NCBI RefSeq assembly: GCF_001279775.1
Contig: NZ_LGDG01000258.1
Coordinates: forward strand, 1-62,917
Reading direction: 5' to 3'
Length of the DNA: 62,917 bases
Origin: Streptomyces sp. MMG1533
Lineage (GTDB): Bacteria > Actinomycetota > Actinomycetes > Streptomycetales > Streptomycetaceae
Part shown: piece by piece, positions 1 to 8,246 of the stretch
Layout of the letters: every line of letters begins with the position of its first letter
Numbering within the stretch: position 1 is the first letter of the stretch
The notes under the pieces: model-generated
Database searches by the model: none
What the model was told of the DNA's origin: nothing
What the model saw: the letters and a program-made list of their open reading frames with translations, nothing else
Translations under genes and position numbers: made by a program

Positions 1-1
1 C

Positions 2-247
2 ATGTGGCTGACCGCGGGTGAGTGGGGCGGCCCGAAGGACACCGAGACCGTCGAGAAGCGGCAGGTCCGCTACCGCACGGTCGGCGACATGTCCTGCACC
101 GGCGCGGTCGACTCCGACGCCACGACGCTGGACGACGTGATCGCCGAGATCGCCGCTTCCCGTCTCACCGAGCGGGGCGCCACGCGCGCCGACGACAAGA
201 TGTCCGAGGCCGCGATGGAAGACCGCAAGCGCGAGGGGTACTTCTAA
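2..247 (+). CDS. cysD: CysD, sulfate adenylyltransferase small subunit (3' fragment)
   Basis: This is the last 81 residues of a protein cut off by the left edge of the window; the first ATG seen is probably internal. The C-terminal sequence ([15 protein letters not shown], then a Glu/Arg-rich tail ending KREGYF) is typical of the PAPS-reductase-fold subunit 2 of ATP sulfurylase, which makes adenylylsulfate from ATP and sulfate in the cytoplasm. The next gene, cysN, starts 2 nt after the stop codon, the usual cysDN arrangement, so the two are co-transcribed. The visible part is intact. Confidence 0.9.
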   Translation: MWLTAGEWGGPKDTETVEKRQVRYRTVGDMSCTGAVDSDATTLDDVIAEIAASRLTERGATRADDKMSEAAMEDRKREGYF

Positions 248-249
248 CC

Positions 250-1567
250 ATGAGCACCATCACGACCGAGGAACTCTCGGCCACCACCCTGCTGCGGTTC
301 GCCACCGCGGGCTCCGTCGACGACGGCAAGTCCACGCTCGTCGGCCGCCTGCTGCACGACTCCAAGTCGATCCTCACGGACCAGCTGGAGGCCGTGGAGC
401 GCGCCTCGGCGAGCCGCGGCGCCGAGGGCCCGGACCTCGCGCTGCTGACCGACGGCCTGCGGGCCGAGCGGGAGCAGGGCATCACCATCGACGTGGCCTA
501 CCGCTACTTCGCGACCCCGCGCCGCCGGTTCATCCTCGCCGACACCCCGGGCCATCATGGTGACGGGTGCCTCCACGGCCGAGCTGACGGTGATCCTCGT
601 CGACGCCCGCAACGGCGTCGTCGAGCAGACCCGCCGGCACGCCGCGATCGCCGCTCTGCTGCGCGTCCCGCACGTGGTGCTCGCCGTCAACAAGATGGAC
701 CTGGTCGAGTACCGGGAGACCGTGTTCGCCGCGATCGCCGAGGAGTTCACGGCGTACGCGACCGAGCTGGGCGTCCCGGAGGTCACCGCGATCCCGATCT
801 CGGCGCTCGCCGGCGACAACGTGGTGGAGCCGTCCGCGAACATGGACTGGTACGGCGGGCCGACCTTCCTGGAACACCTGGAGTCCGTCCCGGTCGCCCA
901 CGACCTCAGCCACTGCCACGCCCGGCTTCCCGTGCAGTACGTGATCCGGCCGCAGACCGCCGAGCACCCCGACTACCGGGGCTACGCGGGCCAGATCGCG
1001 GCCGGTTCCTTCCGGGTGGGCGAGCAGATCACGGTGCTGCCGGCCGGCCGGTCGACGAAGATCTCCGGCATCGACCTGCTCGGCGAGCCGGTCGACATCG
1101 CCTGGACCACGCAGTCGGTCACCCTCCTGCTGGAGGACGACATCGACATCTCGCGCGGCGACCTGATCGTGCCCAGCAAGGACGCGCCGCCCACCACCCA
1201 GGACATCGAGGCGACCGTCTGCCACGTCGCCGACGCCCCCCTGACCGTCGGCCACCGGGTCCTGCTCAAGCACGGCACCCGCACCGTCAAGGCGATCGTC
1301 AAGGACATCCCGTCCCGTCTCACGCTCGACGACCTGTCCCTGCACCCGCACCCGGGACAGCTCGTCGCCAACGACATCGGCCGGGTGAAGATCCGTACCG
1401 CCGAGCCGCTGCCCGTCGACTCGTACGCCGACTCACGGCGCACCGGTTCGTTCATCCTGATCGACCCGAACGACGGCACCACCCTCACCGCCGGCATGGT
1501 CGGCGAGTCGTTCGCCTCCCCGGAGCCCGTCAAGGACGCCGCCGAGGACGACGGGTGGGACTTCTGA
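250..1567 (+). pseudogene. cysN: CysN, sulfate adenylyltransferase GTPase subunit, frameshifted
   Basis: The N-terminal part (from ATG 250) reads in frame 1 and carries the P-loop GSVDDGKST at residues 21-29 and the switch region [14 protein letters not shown]. It ends with the G3 motif DTPGH at 541-555. The remaining 336 residues ([26 protein letters not shown] motif, beta-barrel domains) are in frame 2 from about 557. In intact family members DTPGH is followed by about six residues (VQYTRN) before MVTGAS. Here those codons are missing and only one extra base separates CAT from ATG, which fits a deletion of about 17 nt. As written, no full-length GTPase subunit can be made. It could be a real mutation or a sequence error. 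The enzyme would couple GTP hydrolysis to APS synthesis with CysD. Confidence 0.85.
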
Positions 1568-1661
1568 GCATGAACTCCACCGATTTCTACTCCTCGTTCG
1601 CGAAGGAGGGCGGCCGCGTCGGCAGCGGTGCTCTCGGCAGCGGGCAGGGCGGAGTCGCGCG

Positions 1662-1751
1662 ATGTGTGCGCTGACGTACGCGCACTGCCTGCGCGCCCGC
1701 ACCCCCCACCGCCGTAGACGAAAACCTGCCGACCTCCCGGCCACGACCTGA
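1662..1751 (+). CDS. Putative Cys-containing leader peptide (29 aa)
   Basis: This short ORF lies between cysN and the sulfonate-binding lipoprotein gene. It begins [15 protein letters not shown] and ends in an Arg/Pro-rich tail. A GGCGGAG sequence sits 7 nt before its ATG. Two Cys codons fall within the first nine residues. Short Cys-containing ORFs ahead of sulfur genes are known in actinobacteria as cysteine-responsive attenuators (described for mycobacteria). That role here is an inference from position and composition; no attenuator hairpin was established. It stops 39 nt before the ssuA-like start. Confidence 0.4.
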   Translation: MCALTYAHCLRARTPHRRRRKPADLPATT

Positions 1752-1790
1752 GAGACCGTGACCGCCGGGCCAACGAGAGGAACACCTCCC

Positions 1791-2900
1791 GTGCCTGCCA
1801 ACCACTCAGCCCTCCTTCGCCGCGGCATAGCCGCCGTGACCGCACTTCCCCTGCTCGCCCTCGCCGCCTGCGGTTACGGCTCCGAGGCCAAGGACGACGG
1901 GACCGCCAAGGTCGCCGCCGGGGCCGAGAAGATCGACGGTCTCGACTCCGTCAAGATCGGCTACTTCGGCAACCTGACCCACGCCACCGCGCTGGTGGGC
2001 GTGCAGAAGGGCTACTTCCAGAAGCAGCTCGGCGCCACCAAGGCCGCCTACCAGATCTTCAACGCCGGTCCCTCGGAGATCGAGGCGCTCAACTCCTCGT
2101 CGATCGACATCGGTTTCATCGGCCCGTCCCCCGCGATCAACGGCTACGTCAAGTCGGGCGGCAAGAACCTGCGGATCATCGGGGGTGCGGCGTCCGGCGG
2201 TGTGAAGCTCGTGGTCAACCCGGACAAGATCAAGTCCCTGAAGGACGTCAAGGGCAAGGCGATCGCGACTCCCCAGCTGGGCAACACGCAGGACGTGGCG
2301 TTCCTCAACTGGATCGCGGAGCAGGGCTGGAAGGTCGACGCGGAGAGCGGCAAGGGCGACGTCTCGGTCGTCCGCACCGACAACAAGGTCACCCCGGACG
2401 CCTACAAGTCCGGTTCCATCGACGGCGCGTGGGTGCCCGAGCCGACCGCGTCCAAGCTGGTCGCCGAGGGCGGCAAGGTGCTGCTCGACGAGGCCGACCT
2501 GTGGCCGGACAAGAAGTTCGTCATCACGAACATCATCGTGCGGCAGGAATTCCTCAAGGAGCACCCGAAGGCCGTCGAGGCCGTGCTGAAGGCCTCGGTC
2601 GAGGCCAACAAGTGGATCAACGCCAGCCCTGACGAGGCGAAGGCCGCGGCGAACAAGCAGCTGGAGTCGGACTCGGGCAAGGCGCTGCCGGCCGACGTCA
2701 TCGACCCGGCGTGGAAGTCCATCCAGTTCACCAATGACCCGCTGGCCGCCACCCTCAACACCGAGGCGGAGCACGCGGTCAAGGCGGGTCTGCTGGAGAA
2801 GCCCGACCTGAAGGGCATCTACGACCTCACGCCGCTGAACAAGGTCCTCAAGGCCGAGGGCGAGAGCACGGTCAGCGACGCCGGCCTCGGCGTGGGCTGA
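1791..2900 (+). CDS. ssuA: Sulfonate/nitrate-type ABC transporter substrate-binding lipoprotein
   Basis: A 369-residue lipoprotein with signal peptide and lipobox LALAAC (Cys27). It is followed by an SsuA/NrtA/TauA-like fold with motifs such as SVKIGYFGNLTHATALVG and GPSEIEALNSSSIDIGFIGPSPAING. It should capture an organosulfur compound such as an aliphatic sulfonate outside the membrane and pass it to the downstream permease. An earlier in-frame GTG exists at 1758, but GTG 1791 is preferred because AGAGGA lies about 10 nt upstream and the signal peptide then begins correctly. It is followed 35 nt later by the ATPase gene. The neighbouring cysDN genes and chelatase support a sulfur substrate; the exact ligand is not shown. 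Confidence 0.88.
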   Translation: MPANHSALLRRGIAAVTALPLLALAACGYGSEAKDDGTAKVAAGAEKIDGLDSVKIGYFGNLTHATALVGVQKGYFQKQLGATKAAYQIFNAGPSEIEALNSSSIDIGFIGPSPAINGYVKSGGKNLRIIGGAASGGVKLVVNPDKIKSLKDVKGKAIATPQLGNTQDVAFLNWIAEQGWKVDAESGKGDVSVVRTDNKVTPDAYKSGSIDGAWVPEPTASKLVAEGGKVLLDEADLWPDKKFVITNIIVRQEFLKEHPKAVEAVLKASVEANKWINASPDEAKAAANKQLESDSGKALPADVIDPAWKSIQFTNDPLAATLNTEAEHAVKAGLLEKPDLKGIYDLTPLNKVLKAEGESTVSDAGLGVG

Positions 2901-2935
2901 GTCAGGTCCCGATGAGTTCCCAGGAGGTGACGACC

Positions 2936-3715
2936 ATGGCCACGACCTTCGCCAAGGCCGCCGAGTCGGTGGAGCACGCGGCGCGCATTGAGCATGTCTC
3001 GAAGTCCTTCGCGGGCCCCGCCGGGCAACAGCTCGTACTGGACGACATCAGCATCGATGTCGCACCCGGCGAGTTCGTCACCCTCCTGGGGGCCTCGGGC
3101 TGCGGCAAGTCCACGCTGCTGAATCTGGTGGCGGGGCTGGACAAGCCCACCGTCGGGTCCATCACGACGGAGGGCCGCCCGGCCCTGATGTTCCAGGAGC
3201 ACGCCCTCTTCCCGTGGCTGACCGCGGGCAAGAACATCGAACTCGCCCTGCGTCTGCGGGGCGTTCCGAAGAACGAACGACGTGACAGGACCGAGGAGCT
3301 GCTCGGCCTGGTCCGGCTGAACGGCGCGTACGGCAAGCGGGTGCACGAGCTGTCGGGCGGTATGCGCCAGCGTGTGGCGCTGGCCCGTGCCCTGGCCCAG
3401 GAGAGCAACCTGCTGCTGATGGACGAGCCGTTCGCGGCCCTCGACGCCATCACGCGGGACGTGCTGCACGACGAGCTGACCCGCATCTGGGCGGAGACCG
3501 GCGTGTCCGTCCTCTTCGTGACGCACAACGTGCGTGAGGCGGTGCGGCTCGCGCAGCGCGTGATCCTGCTGTCCTCCCGTCCGGGCCGGATCGCGCGCGA
3601 GTGGACGGTCGACATCCCGCAGCCGCGCCGTATCGAGGACGCGCCCGTGGCCGAGCTGTCCGTCGAGATCACCGAAGTACTGCGTGGGGAGATCCGCCGC
3701 CATGGCCAGCACTGA
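2936..3715 (+). CDS. ssuB: Sulfonate-type ABC transporter ATPase
   Basis: A 259-residue ABC ATPase. Walker A GASGCGKST is at residues 52-60, the Q-loop is in MFQEHALFPW, the signature LSGGMRQRVALARAL is near 139-153, and Walker B with catalytic Glu is LLLMDEPFAALD near 159-170. The H-loop is in VLFVTHNVREA. The sequence matches the SsuB/TauB/NrtD group. ATG 2936 is chosen because AGGAGGTG lies 6 nt upstream; an in-frame ATG at 2912 has no such site. It overlaps the permease gene by 14 nt, indicating coupled translation in the ssuA-B-C operon. Confidence 0.9.
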   Translation: MATTFAKAAESVEHAARIEHVSKSFAGPAGQQLVLDDISIDVAPGEFVTLLGASGCGKSTLLNLVAGLDKPTVGSITTEGRPALMFQEHALFPWLTAGKNIELALRLRGVPKNERRDRTEELLGLVRLNGAYGKRVHELSGGMRQRVALARALAQESNLLLMDEPFAALDAITRDVLHDELTRIWAETGVSVLFVTHNVREAVRLAQRVILLSSRPGRIAREWTVDIPQPRRIEDAPVAELSVEITEVLRGEIRRHGQH

Positions 3716-4604
3716 CACGAAGACGACCGACGCGAGCGCCGACGGCTCCGCGCTGGGCGGCATCGAGGCGGGCCTCGACGCGCTGGAGACCTCGGTCACC
3801 GGCCGTCCGCCCTTCCGGCAGACCTTCCGCGAGAAGATCTTCCCGCCGATCGTCGCCACCGTCGTGGTGCTCGCGATCTGGCAGGGGCTGATCTCCCTGA
3901 AGATCGTCGACGACGCGTCGAAGCTGCCCTCCCCCGGTGCCGTCTGGGCCGAGGCCGAGGACGCGTGGCTCAAGGGCACCCTGCTCGACTACATCTGGAC
4001 CAGCGTCTCGCGGGGCCTGTTCGGCTTCGTGCTCGCCCTGGTCATCGGCACGCCGCTCGGCCTGATCGTGGCGCGGGTGAAGTTCGTGCGCGCGGCCATC
4101 GGTCCGATCCTGTCCGGTCTGCAGTCGCTGCCGTCGGTGGCCTGGGTGCCGGCCGCCGTGATCTGGCTGGGCCTGAAGCCCGAGATGATGTACGCGGTGA
4201 TCCTGCTCGGCGCGGTGCCGTCGATCGCCAACGGTCTGGTGTCCGGCGTCGACCAGGTGCCGCCGCTGTTCCTGCGCGCGGGACGGACGCTGGGGGCGAC
4301 CGGGCTGCGCGGTACGTGGCACATCGTGATGCCGGCGGCGCTGCCCGGCTATGTGGCGGGGCTGAAGCAGGGGTGGGCGTTCTCCTGGCGTTCGCTGATG
4401 GCCGCCGAGATCATCGCACAGGCGCCGGACCTCGGCGTGGGCCTCGGCCAGCTGCTGGAGGTGGGCCGTACGAACAGCAGCATGGCCACGGTCTTCCTCG
4501 CCATCCTGCTCATCCTGTTCGTCGGCATCGCGATCGACCTGCTGATCTTCAGTCCGCTGGAGCGGTGGGTGCTGCGCAGCCGAGGCCTGCTGGTGAAGAG
4601 CTGA
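3702..4604 (+). CDS. ssuC: Sulfonate-type ABC transporter permease
   Basis: A 300-residue BPD_transp_1 permease with about six membrane segments. A conserved EAA-like loop lies near ...AGRTLGATGLRGTWHIVMPAALPGYVAGLKQGW. A long polar N-terminus of about 45 residues precedes the first membrane helix. ATG 3702 is chosen over 3684 because GGGGAG lies about 10 nt upstream; it overlaps the ATPase gene. It forms the membrane channel with the ATPase and the lipoprotein. Confidence 0.88.
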   Translation: MASTDTKTTDASADGSALGGIEAGLDALETSVTGRPPFRQTFREKIFPPIVATVVVLAIWQGLISLKIVDDASKLPSPGAVWAEAEDAWLKGTLLDYIWTSVSRGLFGFVLALVIGTPLGLIVARVKFVRAAIGPILSGLQSLPSVAWVPAAVIWLGLKPEMMYAVILLGAVPSIANGLVSGVDQVPPLFLRAGRTLGATGLRGTWHIVMPAALPGYVAGLKQGWAFSWRSLMAAEIIAQAPDLGVGLGQLLEVGRTNSSMATVFLAILLILFVGIAIDLLIFSPLERWVLRSRGLLVKS

Positions 4605-4609
4605 GTCCC

Positions 4610-5359
4610 ATGTACACCATGGTCAAGAAGCCGGTCCTCCTCGTCATCGCCCACGGCAGCCGCGACCCGCGGCACGCCGCGACGGTGCACGCCCTCGTAC
4701 GGCGGGTGCGCGCCCTGCGCCCCGACGTACGGGTGGAGACCGGCTTCCTGGACTTCAACATCCCCTCCGCACAAGGGGTGCTGGAGTCCCTGGCGGCGGA
4801 GGGTGTCCGTGACGTCGTGGCCCTCCCCCTGCTGCTGACGCGCGCGTTCCACGCGAAGGCGGACATCCCGGCGGTCCTGCGGGACGCCCCGGCGCAGCTG
4901 CGCATCCTGCAGGCGGAGGTCCTCGGCCCGTCGCCGCTGCTGCTGTCGGCGCTGGAACGGCGCCTGTACGAGGCGGGGTTGACACCCGCCGACAAGTCCT
5001 CGACCGGGGTCGTGCTGGCCTCGGCGGGGTCCACCGACCCGGAGGCGATCGCAGTGATCGCAGAAATCGCGCGGGAGTGGCGGCACACCGGTTGGTGCGC
5101 CGTGCGGCCTGCGTTCGCCTCCGCATCCCTCCCCCGCACCGAGGACGCGGTACGCGAACTCCGGTCCCTGGGCTGCGCGAAGGTCGCCGTAGCCCCGTAC
5201 GTCCTCGCCCCCGGCTTCCTTCCGGACCGCATCGCGCGGGGCGCGGGCGAGGCGGACGTACTGGCCGACGTCCTCGGCCCGGCGCCGGAGGTGGCGCGGG
5301 TGCTGCTGGCGCGGTACGAGGCGGCACGGATGCCGTTGCCGGCGGCGGTCGGGGCCTGA
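4610..5359 (+). CDS. Sirohydrochlorin chelatase-like protein (CbiX/SirB family)
   Basis: A 249-residue two-domain CbiX-type protein. The N-terminal half begins VLLVIAHGSRDPRHAATVHAL with the metal-site His, and a second His lies in TRAFHAKADIPAVL. The C-terminal half repeats the fold more loosely (VVLASAGSTDPEAIAV; VAPYVLAPGFLPDRI). Such enzymes insert iron or cobalt into sirohydrochlorin. Next to sulfur assimilation genes the likely product is siroheme for sulfite reductase. The start is 5 nt after the ssuC stop; ATG 4619 is a possible alternative. A GC hairpin follows at 5394-5412. Confidence 0.8.
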   Translation: MYTMVKKPVLLVIAHGSRDPRHAATVHALVRRVRALRPDVRVETGFLDFNIPSAQGVLESLAAEGVRDVVALPLLLTRAFHAKADIPAVLRDAPAQLRILQAEVLGPSPLLLSALERRLYEAGLTPADKSSTGVVLASAGSTDPEAIAVIAEIAREWRHTGWCAVRPAFASASLPRTEDAVRELRSLGCAKVAVAPYVLAPGFLPDRIARGAGEADVLADVLGPAPEVARVLLARYEAARMPLPAAVGA

Positions 5360-5393
5360 GCGGGTCCAGGACCGGGTGCGGCGCGGTCTGCCG

Positions 5394-5412
5394 GCCCGGG
5401 CCTTCCCCGGGC
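5394..5412 (+). terminator. GC-rich hairpin after the sulfur operon
   Basis: GCCCGGG (5394-5400) and CCCGGGC (5406-5412) form a perfect 7-bp stem with a 5-nt loop, 34 nt after the chelatase stop codon. There is no T-run, which is common in Streptomyces terminators. Confidence 0.4.
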
Positions 5413-5679
5413 AGCGGCCCTGCGGGTGACCTTGGGCGGCCCCGTGCGAACGGTCTGCTGATCGCGGCGGCCGAGGAGACCGCTACCACCGGCCCGCTGA
5501 CCCGCCGCGAGCGGTGGTCCGCGCCGGCGTCACGCCGGACCGATGACCTTCCTGGCGGGCGCGGCCGGCCCTTCCGGGACTGCGACCGCCCGGACCACGG
5601 CGGAGGCGGGGCTCGTGCCGGACGAGCCCGAAGCGGCTGTACCGACCGCGCAGGGCGTGATCGACGGAAGTCGTAGCCG
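5413..5679. other. Gene-free interval
   Basis: No convincing coding sequence was found. Open frames on both strands are Arg/Gly/Pro-rich and show no family motif or ribosome binding site. The right side abuts the MITE-like element, so this may be decayed DNA. Confidence 0.4.
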
Positions 5680-5794
5680 CTAGGGCCTGCCTGTCCGGCG
5701 GATCATGCCGCAGACGCGGGGCCTGGCACGCCGATCTGCGTCGACGAGGCACCGCCGATCTCCTGCGACCTGATCCGCCGGACAGCACACCTAG
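5680..5794. mobile_element. MITE-like element with CTAG target duplication
   Basis: CTGTCCGGCGGATCA (5691-5705) and its exact reverse complement TGATCCGCCGGACAG (5771-5785) form 15-bp perfect inverted repeats. The match continues imperfectly inward (CGCAG on both sides) and outward, and both ends are bounded by CTAG (5680-5683 and 5791-5794). CTAG duplication and short terminal repeats are typical of non-autonomous elements related to IS5-group transposons. No transposase is encoded. The right-hand CTAG supplies the stop codon of the minus-strand gene ending at 5791. Confidence 0.65.
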
Positions 5795-6387
5795 GGGGTC
5801 TCGGCCTTGGCCAGGCGCGGGTCCCGTCCGCTCGCCGCGAGCGCTCGCTCGAAGACGGGCGCGTCGTCCGGCACCGGCACCGGGTCGGCGAAGCCGTCGT
5901 ACTGCCGGTAGAGGTCGCCGTGGGTGACGACCACGTCGAGGACCAGCCGGGCCGCGCCCTCCGAGACGCGGAACTCCTGGCCGGTGGCCGCGGCGACGTC
6001 CCAGCCGTGCACCGCCGTCTCCTTGATGATCAGCGAGGCGAGTTCGGCGGCGGGCATCGTCCCCATGCCCAGGTCCACCTCGCCCTCCCACACCCTGGGG
6101 TCCGCCCAGGCGGCCACCGCACGGTCCAGCTGGGCGGCGTACGCCTCGGCCCAGTCCGGGTCGGTGGTGAAGTCGCGGGCGGTCAGTTCCTCGGGGAGCT
6201 GTTTGCGCAGGGCACGGTGCTCCAGGCCGTGGGAGGTGTAGAGGACCCAGTGGTTGACCAGGGCGCGGACGTCCCAGTCCGGGCAGTGGGTGGGGTCGCC
6301 GAGCTGTGCCGTCGGCACGCCGCGCGCCACGCGGGCGGCCTCGGCGGCGCATTCCGTCAGGTACGGATACAGGTCGTCCTTGTTCAT
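5791..6387 (-). CDS. DinB/MDMPI-like metal-binding protein (TIGR03086 type)
   Basis: A 198-residue protein of the mycothiol-dependent maleylpyruvate isomerase/DinB four-helix fold. Likely metal-ligand His residues occur in ALVNHWVLYTSHGLEHRAL and KETAVHGWDVAAATG; CPDWDVRALVNH is the family's typical N-terminal stretch. These proteins use mycothiol as thiol cofactor or are of unknown activity. ATG 6387 is the only good start. The TAG stop lies in the target-site duplication of the adjacent MITE, so the C-terminus (ending AKAETP) may have been altered by that insertion. The gene is divergent from the transglutaminase-like gene. Confidence 0.75.
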   Translation of the reverse strand: MNKDDLYPYLTECAAEAARVARGVPTAQLGDPTHCPDWDVRALVNHWVLYTSHGLEHRALRKQLPEELTARDFTTDPDWAEAYAAQLDRAVAAWADPRVWEGEVDLGMGTMPAAELASLIIKETAVHGWDVAAATGQEFRVSEGAARLVLDVVVTHGDLYRQYDGFADPVPVPDDAPVFERALAASGRDPRLAKAETP

Positions 6388-6492
6388 GCGTCTCACGCTA
6401 GGGAGGGCGCGGCGAGGTCTCTTGAACAAACGCGACAGACCTCTCGCAGCCGGGTTGACCCTGCCCCTGGGGCAAGGCCGAGGGTCCCGGAC

Positions 6493-7374
6493 ATGGACCT
6501 CTACCTGAAGCACACGCCGTACAGCGATCCGGGCGACCTCGACCTCGCCGATCTGCCCCGCGATCCAGCCGAACTCGCCCACCTGGTGAGGGATCTGATC
6601 ATCCATCGGGGAGAGAGCGAGCGTCTCGGCCATCCGATCCCCGAGGACCGGCAGCTCGACGACCCGGAGGCGCGGTACGTCTGCGGGATGCTGCGGATCC
6701 TGCGCGAGCGCGGGGACGGGCCGCTCACCGCGAAACGGCCGTACGACGAGCGGTTCGCGGGGACGTGCCGGGACTTCTCGCTGCTGCTGTGCTCGCTGCT
6801 GCGGGCCACCGGGACGGCTGCCCGGATCCGCTGCGGTTTCGCCGCGTACTTCGTGGCGGGCTACCACGACGACCACTGGGTCACCGAGTACCGCCTCCCG
6901 GACGGGAGTTGGCGACTGATCGACGCACAGGTCCTGCACCCGGCCTACGAACCGGCCTTCGACCCGCTGGACGTGCCCAGGGACCGGTTCCTGGTGGCCG
7001 GGGACGCGTGGCGGGCATGCCGGGAGGGCCGGGCCGACCCGAAGACGTTCGGCGTCTGGTTCCACGGCGACCTCGACGGCCTCTGGTACATCCGCACCAA
7101 CGTGTTCCTGGACCTCGCCGCGGTCAACGGCGTGGAGCTGCTGCCCTGGGACGTCTGGGGCCAGGTGATCCGCGGCGACGCCGGCCTCGCCGAGGACGAC
7201 CTCGCGCTGGTGGACACGGTCGCCGCGGCCCGCACGGACGAGGACCTGCGCCGACTGTACGAGGACCCGCGGCTGGCGGTCCCGGACGAGGTCATGTCGT
7301 ACACCGCCCGCTCCGGCTACCGCGACCTCCGGACGGTCAGCCTCCCGAGGGTTCCGTCATCTCCACGAGCTTGA
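6493..7374 (+). CDS. Transglutaminase-like protein
   Basis: A 293-residue cytoplasmic protein with no signal peptide. It has a Cys-His-Asp triad of the transglutaminase/protease-like fold: Cys in FAGTCRDFSLLLCSLLRATG, His in GYHDDHWVTEYRL, and Asp in WRLIDAQ. It fits the bacterial transglut_core family, whose substrates are mostly unknown. The start at ATG 6493 is inferred from the onset of good sequence (MDLYLKHTPYSD); the ribosome binding site is weak. The 3' end overlaps the convergent DUF1697 gene by 38 nt. Confidence 0.72.
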   Translation: MDLYLKHTPYSDPGDLDLADLPRDPAELAHLVRDLIIHRGESERLGHPIPEDRQLDDPEARYVCGMLRILRERGDGPLTAKRPYDERFAGTCRDFSLLLCSLLRATGTAARIRCGFAAYFVAGYHDDHWVTEYRLPDGSWRLIDAQVLHPAYEPAFDPLDVPRDRFLVAGDAWRACREGRADPKTFGVWFHGDLDGLWYIRTNVFLDLAAVNGVELLPWDVWGQVIRGDAGLAEDDLALVDTVAAARTDEDLRRLYEDPRLAVPDEVMSYTARSGYRDLRTVSLPRVPSSPRA

Positions 7375-7894
7375 CGACGGTGTTCCAGTTGCGGCTGGTG
7401 GCGATCACGCCCTTGTTCAGCCGAGGCTTGGAGAGGTGTTCGGCGAGCTTGGAGCGGCCGAGACCGTTCGGGGCGTACAGGTACAGGGCGCGGTCGCCGA
7501 GCCTGAACTCCTCGGGCAGAAAGGCGGCTTGGTCGATCTCCGCGAAACGTTCCGCGTCGACCGGCGCGGAGAAGTAGGTGACGTGGAGCTGCTTGGCCTC
7601 CAGCTCGGCGGCCGGGAAGGGACAGGCGTCGGCGATCGCCTTCAGATAGGCGTGGTCGCGCACGATCACGTCGACGGCGAAGCCGAACCGCTTCTCGATC
7701 GCGCCGGCCAGCTCCGCGGCGAGGGACTCCTGGTCGCCGTGGTCGCAGGCGAACACGGCCTGGCCGCTCTGCAGATACGTGCGTACGCCCTCGTAGCCGA
7801 GGCCTTCCATCAGCGTGCGCAGTTCGGCCATGGGGACCCTCTTGGCGCCGCCCACGTTGATCCCGCGCAGCAGCGCCGCATACGTCGTCGTCAT
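7337..7894 (-). CDS. DUF1697 family protein
   Basis: A 185-residue protein with the hallmark DUF1697 opening YAALLRGINVGGAKRVPMAELR. This is followed by GYEGVRTYLQSGQAVF and the C-terminal SRNWNTVVKLVEM. The family is widespread and of unknown function. Start ATG 7894. It runs toward the transglutaminase-like gene and overlaps its last 38 nt. Confidence 0.85.
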   Translation of the reverse strand: MTTTYAALLRGINVGGAKRVPMAELRTLMEGLGYEGVRTYLQSGQAVFACDHGDQESLAAELAGAIEKRFGFAVDVIVRDHAYLKAIADACPFPAAELEAKQLHVTYFSAPVDAERFAEIDQAAFLPEEFRLGDRALYLYAPNGLGRSKLAEHLSKPRLNKGVIATSRNWNTVVKLVEMTEPSGG

Positions 7895-8246
7895 CCGCAC
7901 ACCATAAAGCGGCCGTCGTGCCCCGTGGGGGTGGGCACGACGGCCGCGGCCGAAGGTGCCGGCTGCGCGAAACTCTGGCGGATGCGGCGGGCACGGATCA
8001 ACCGCTACGCGCGCCTGTGACTTATTCAACAAGGTTTCGTAATCACATTTGTAATGACATACAGCACCCAAATAGATGTAAGGGGCCGCCTCCTCCCCAG
8101 TGCGGAGAGGGCCGGGTCCAGGGGGATGATTCGCGCCGTCGGCACCTCACCGGGCAGCACGACGAGATGGCCTTATCCAGCCCATACCTTCGAAACGAAA
8201 GGTGGCGGCAGGGGGCTGCCACCGCTCACGAGGGGGCAAGCCGGTC
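7895..8246. promoter_or_regulatory. Divergent intergenic region with an AT-rich patch
   Basis: A gene-free stretch of 352 nt between DUF1697 and the MMPL gene. Positions about 8018-8080 are unusually AT-rich for this genome and contain two copies of GTAAT (in CGTAATCACATTTGTAATGA). It probably holds the promoters of both flanking genes and perhaps an operator. No specific site is claimed. Confidence 0.35.

Noticed and set aside
22..1674. A 550-residue open frame across the whole cysN region
   Set aside because: Only residues encoded by 250-555 resemble CysN; the rest of that frame is Arg-rich out-of-frame translation, and the true C-terminal part is in another frame.
1570..1674. A 34-codon ORF starting 2 nt after the cysN stop
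   Set aside because: It has no clear ribosome-binding site and overlaps the better-supported Cys-containing ORF.
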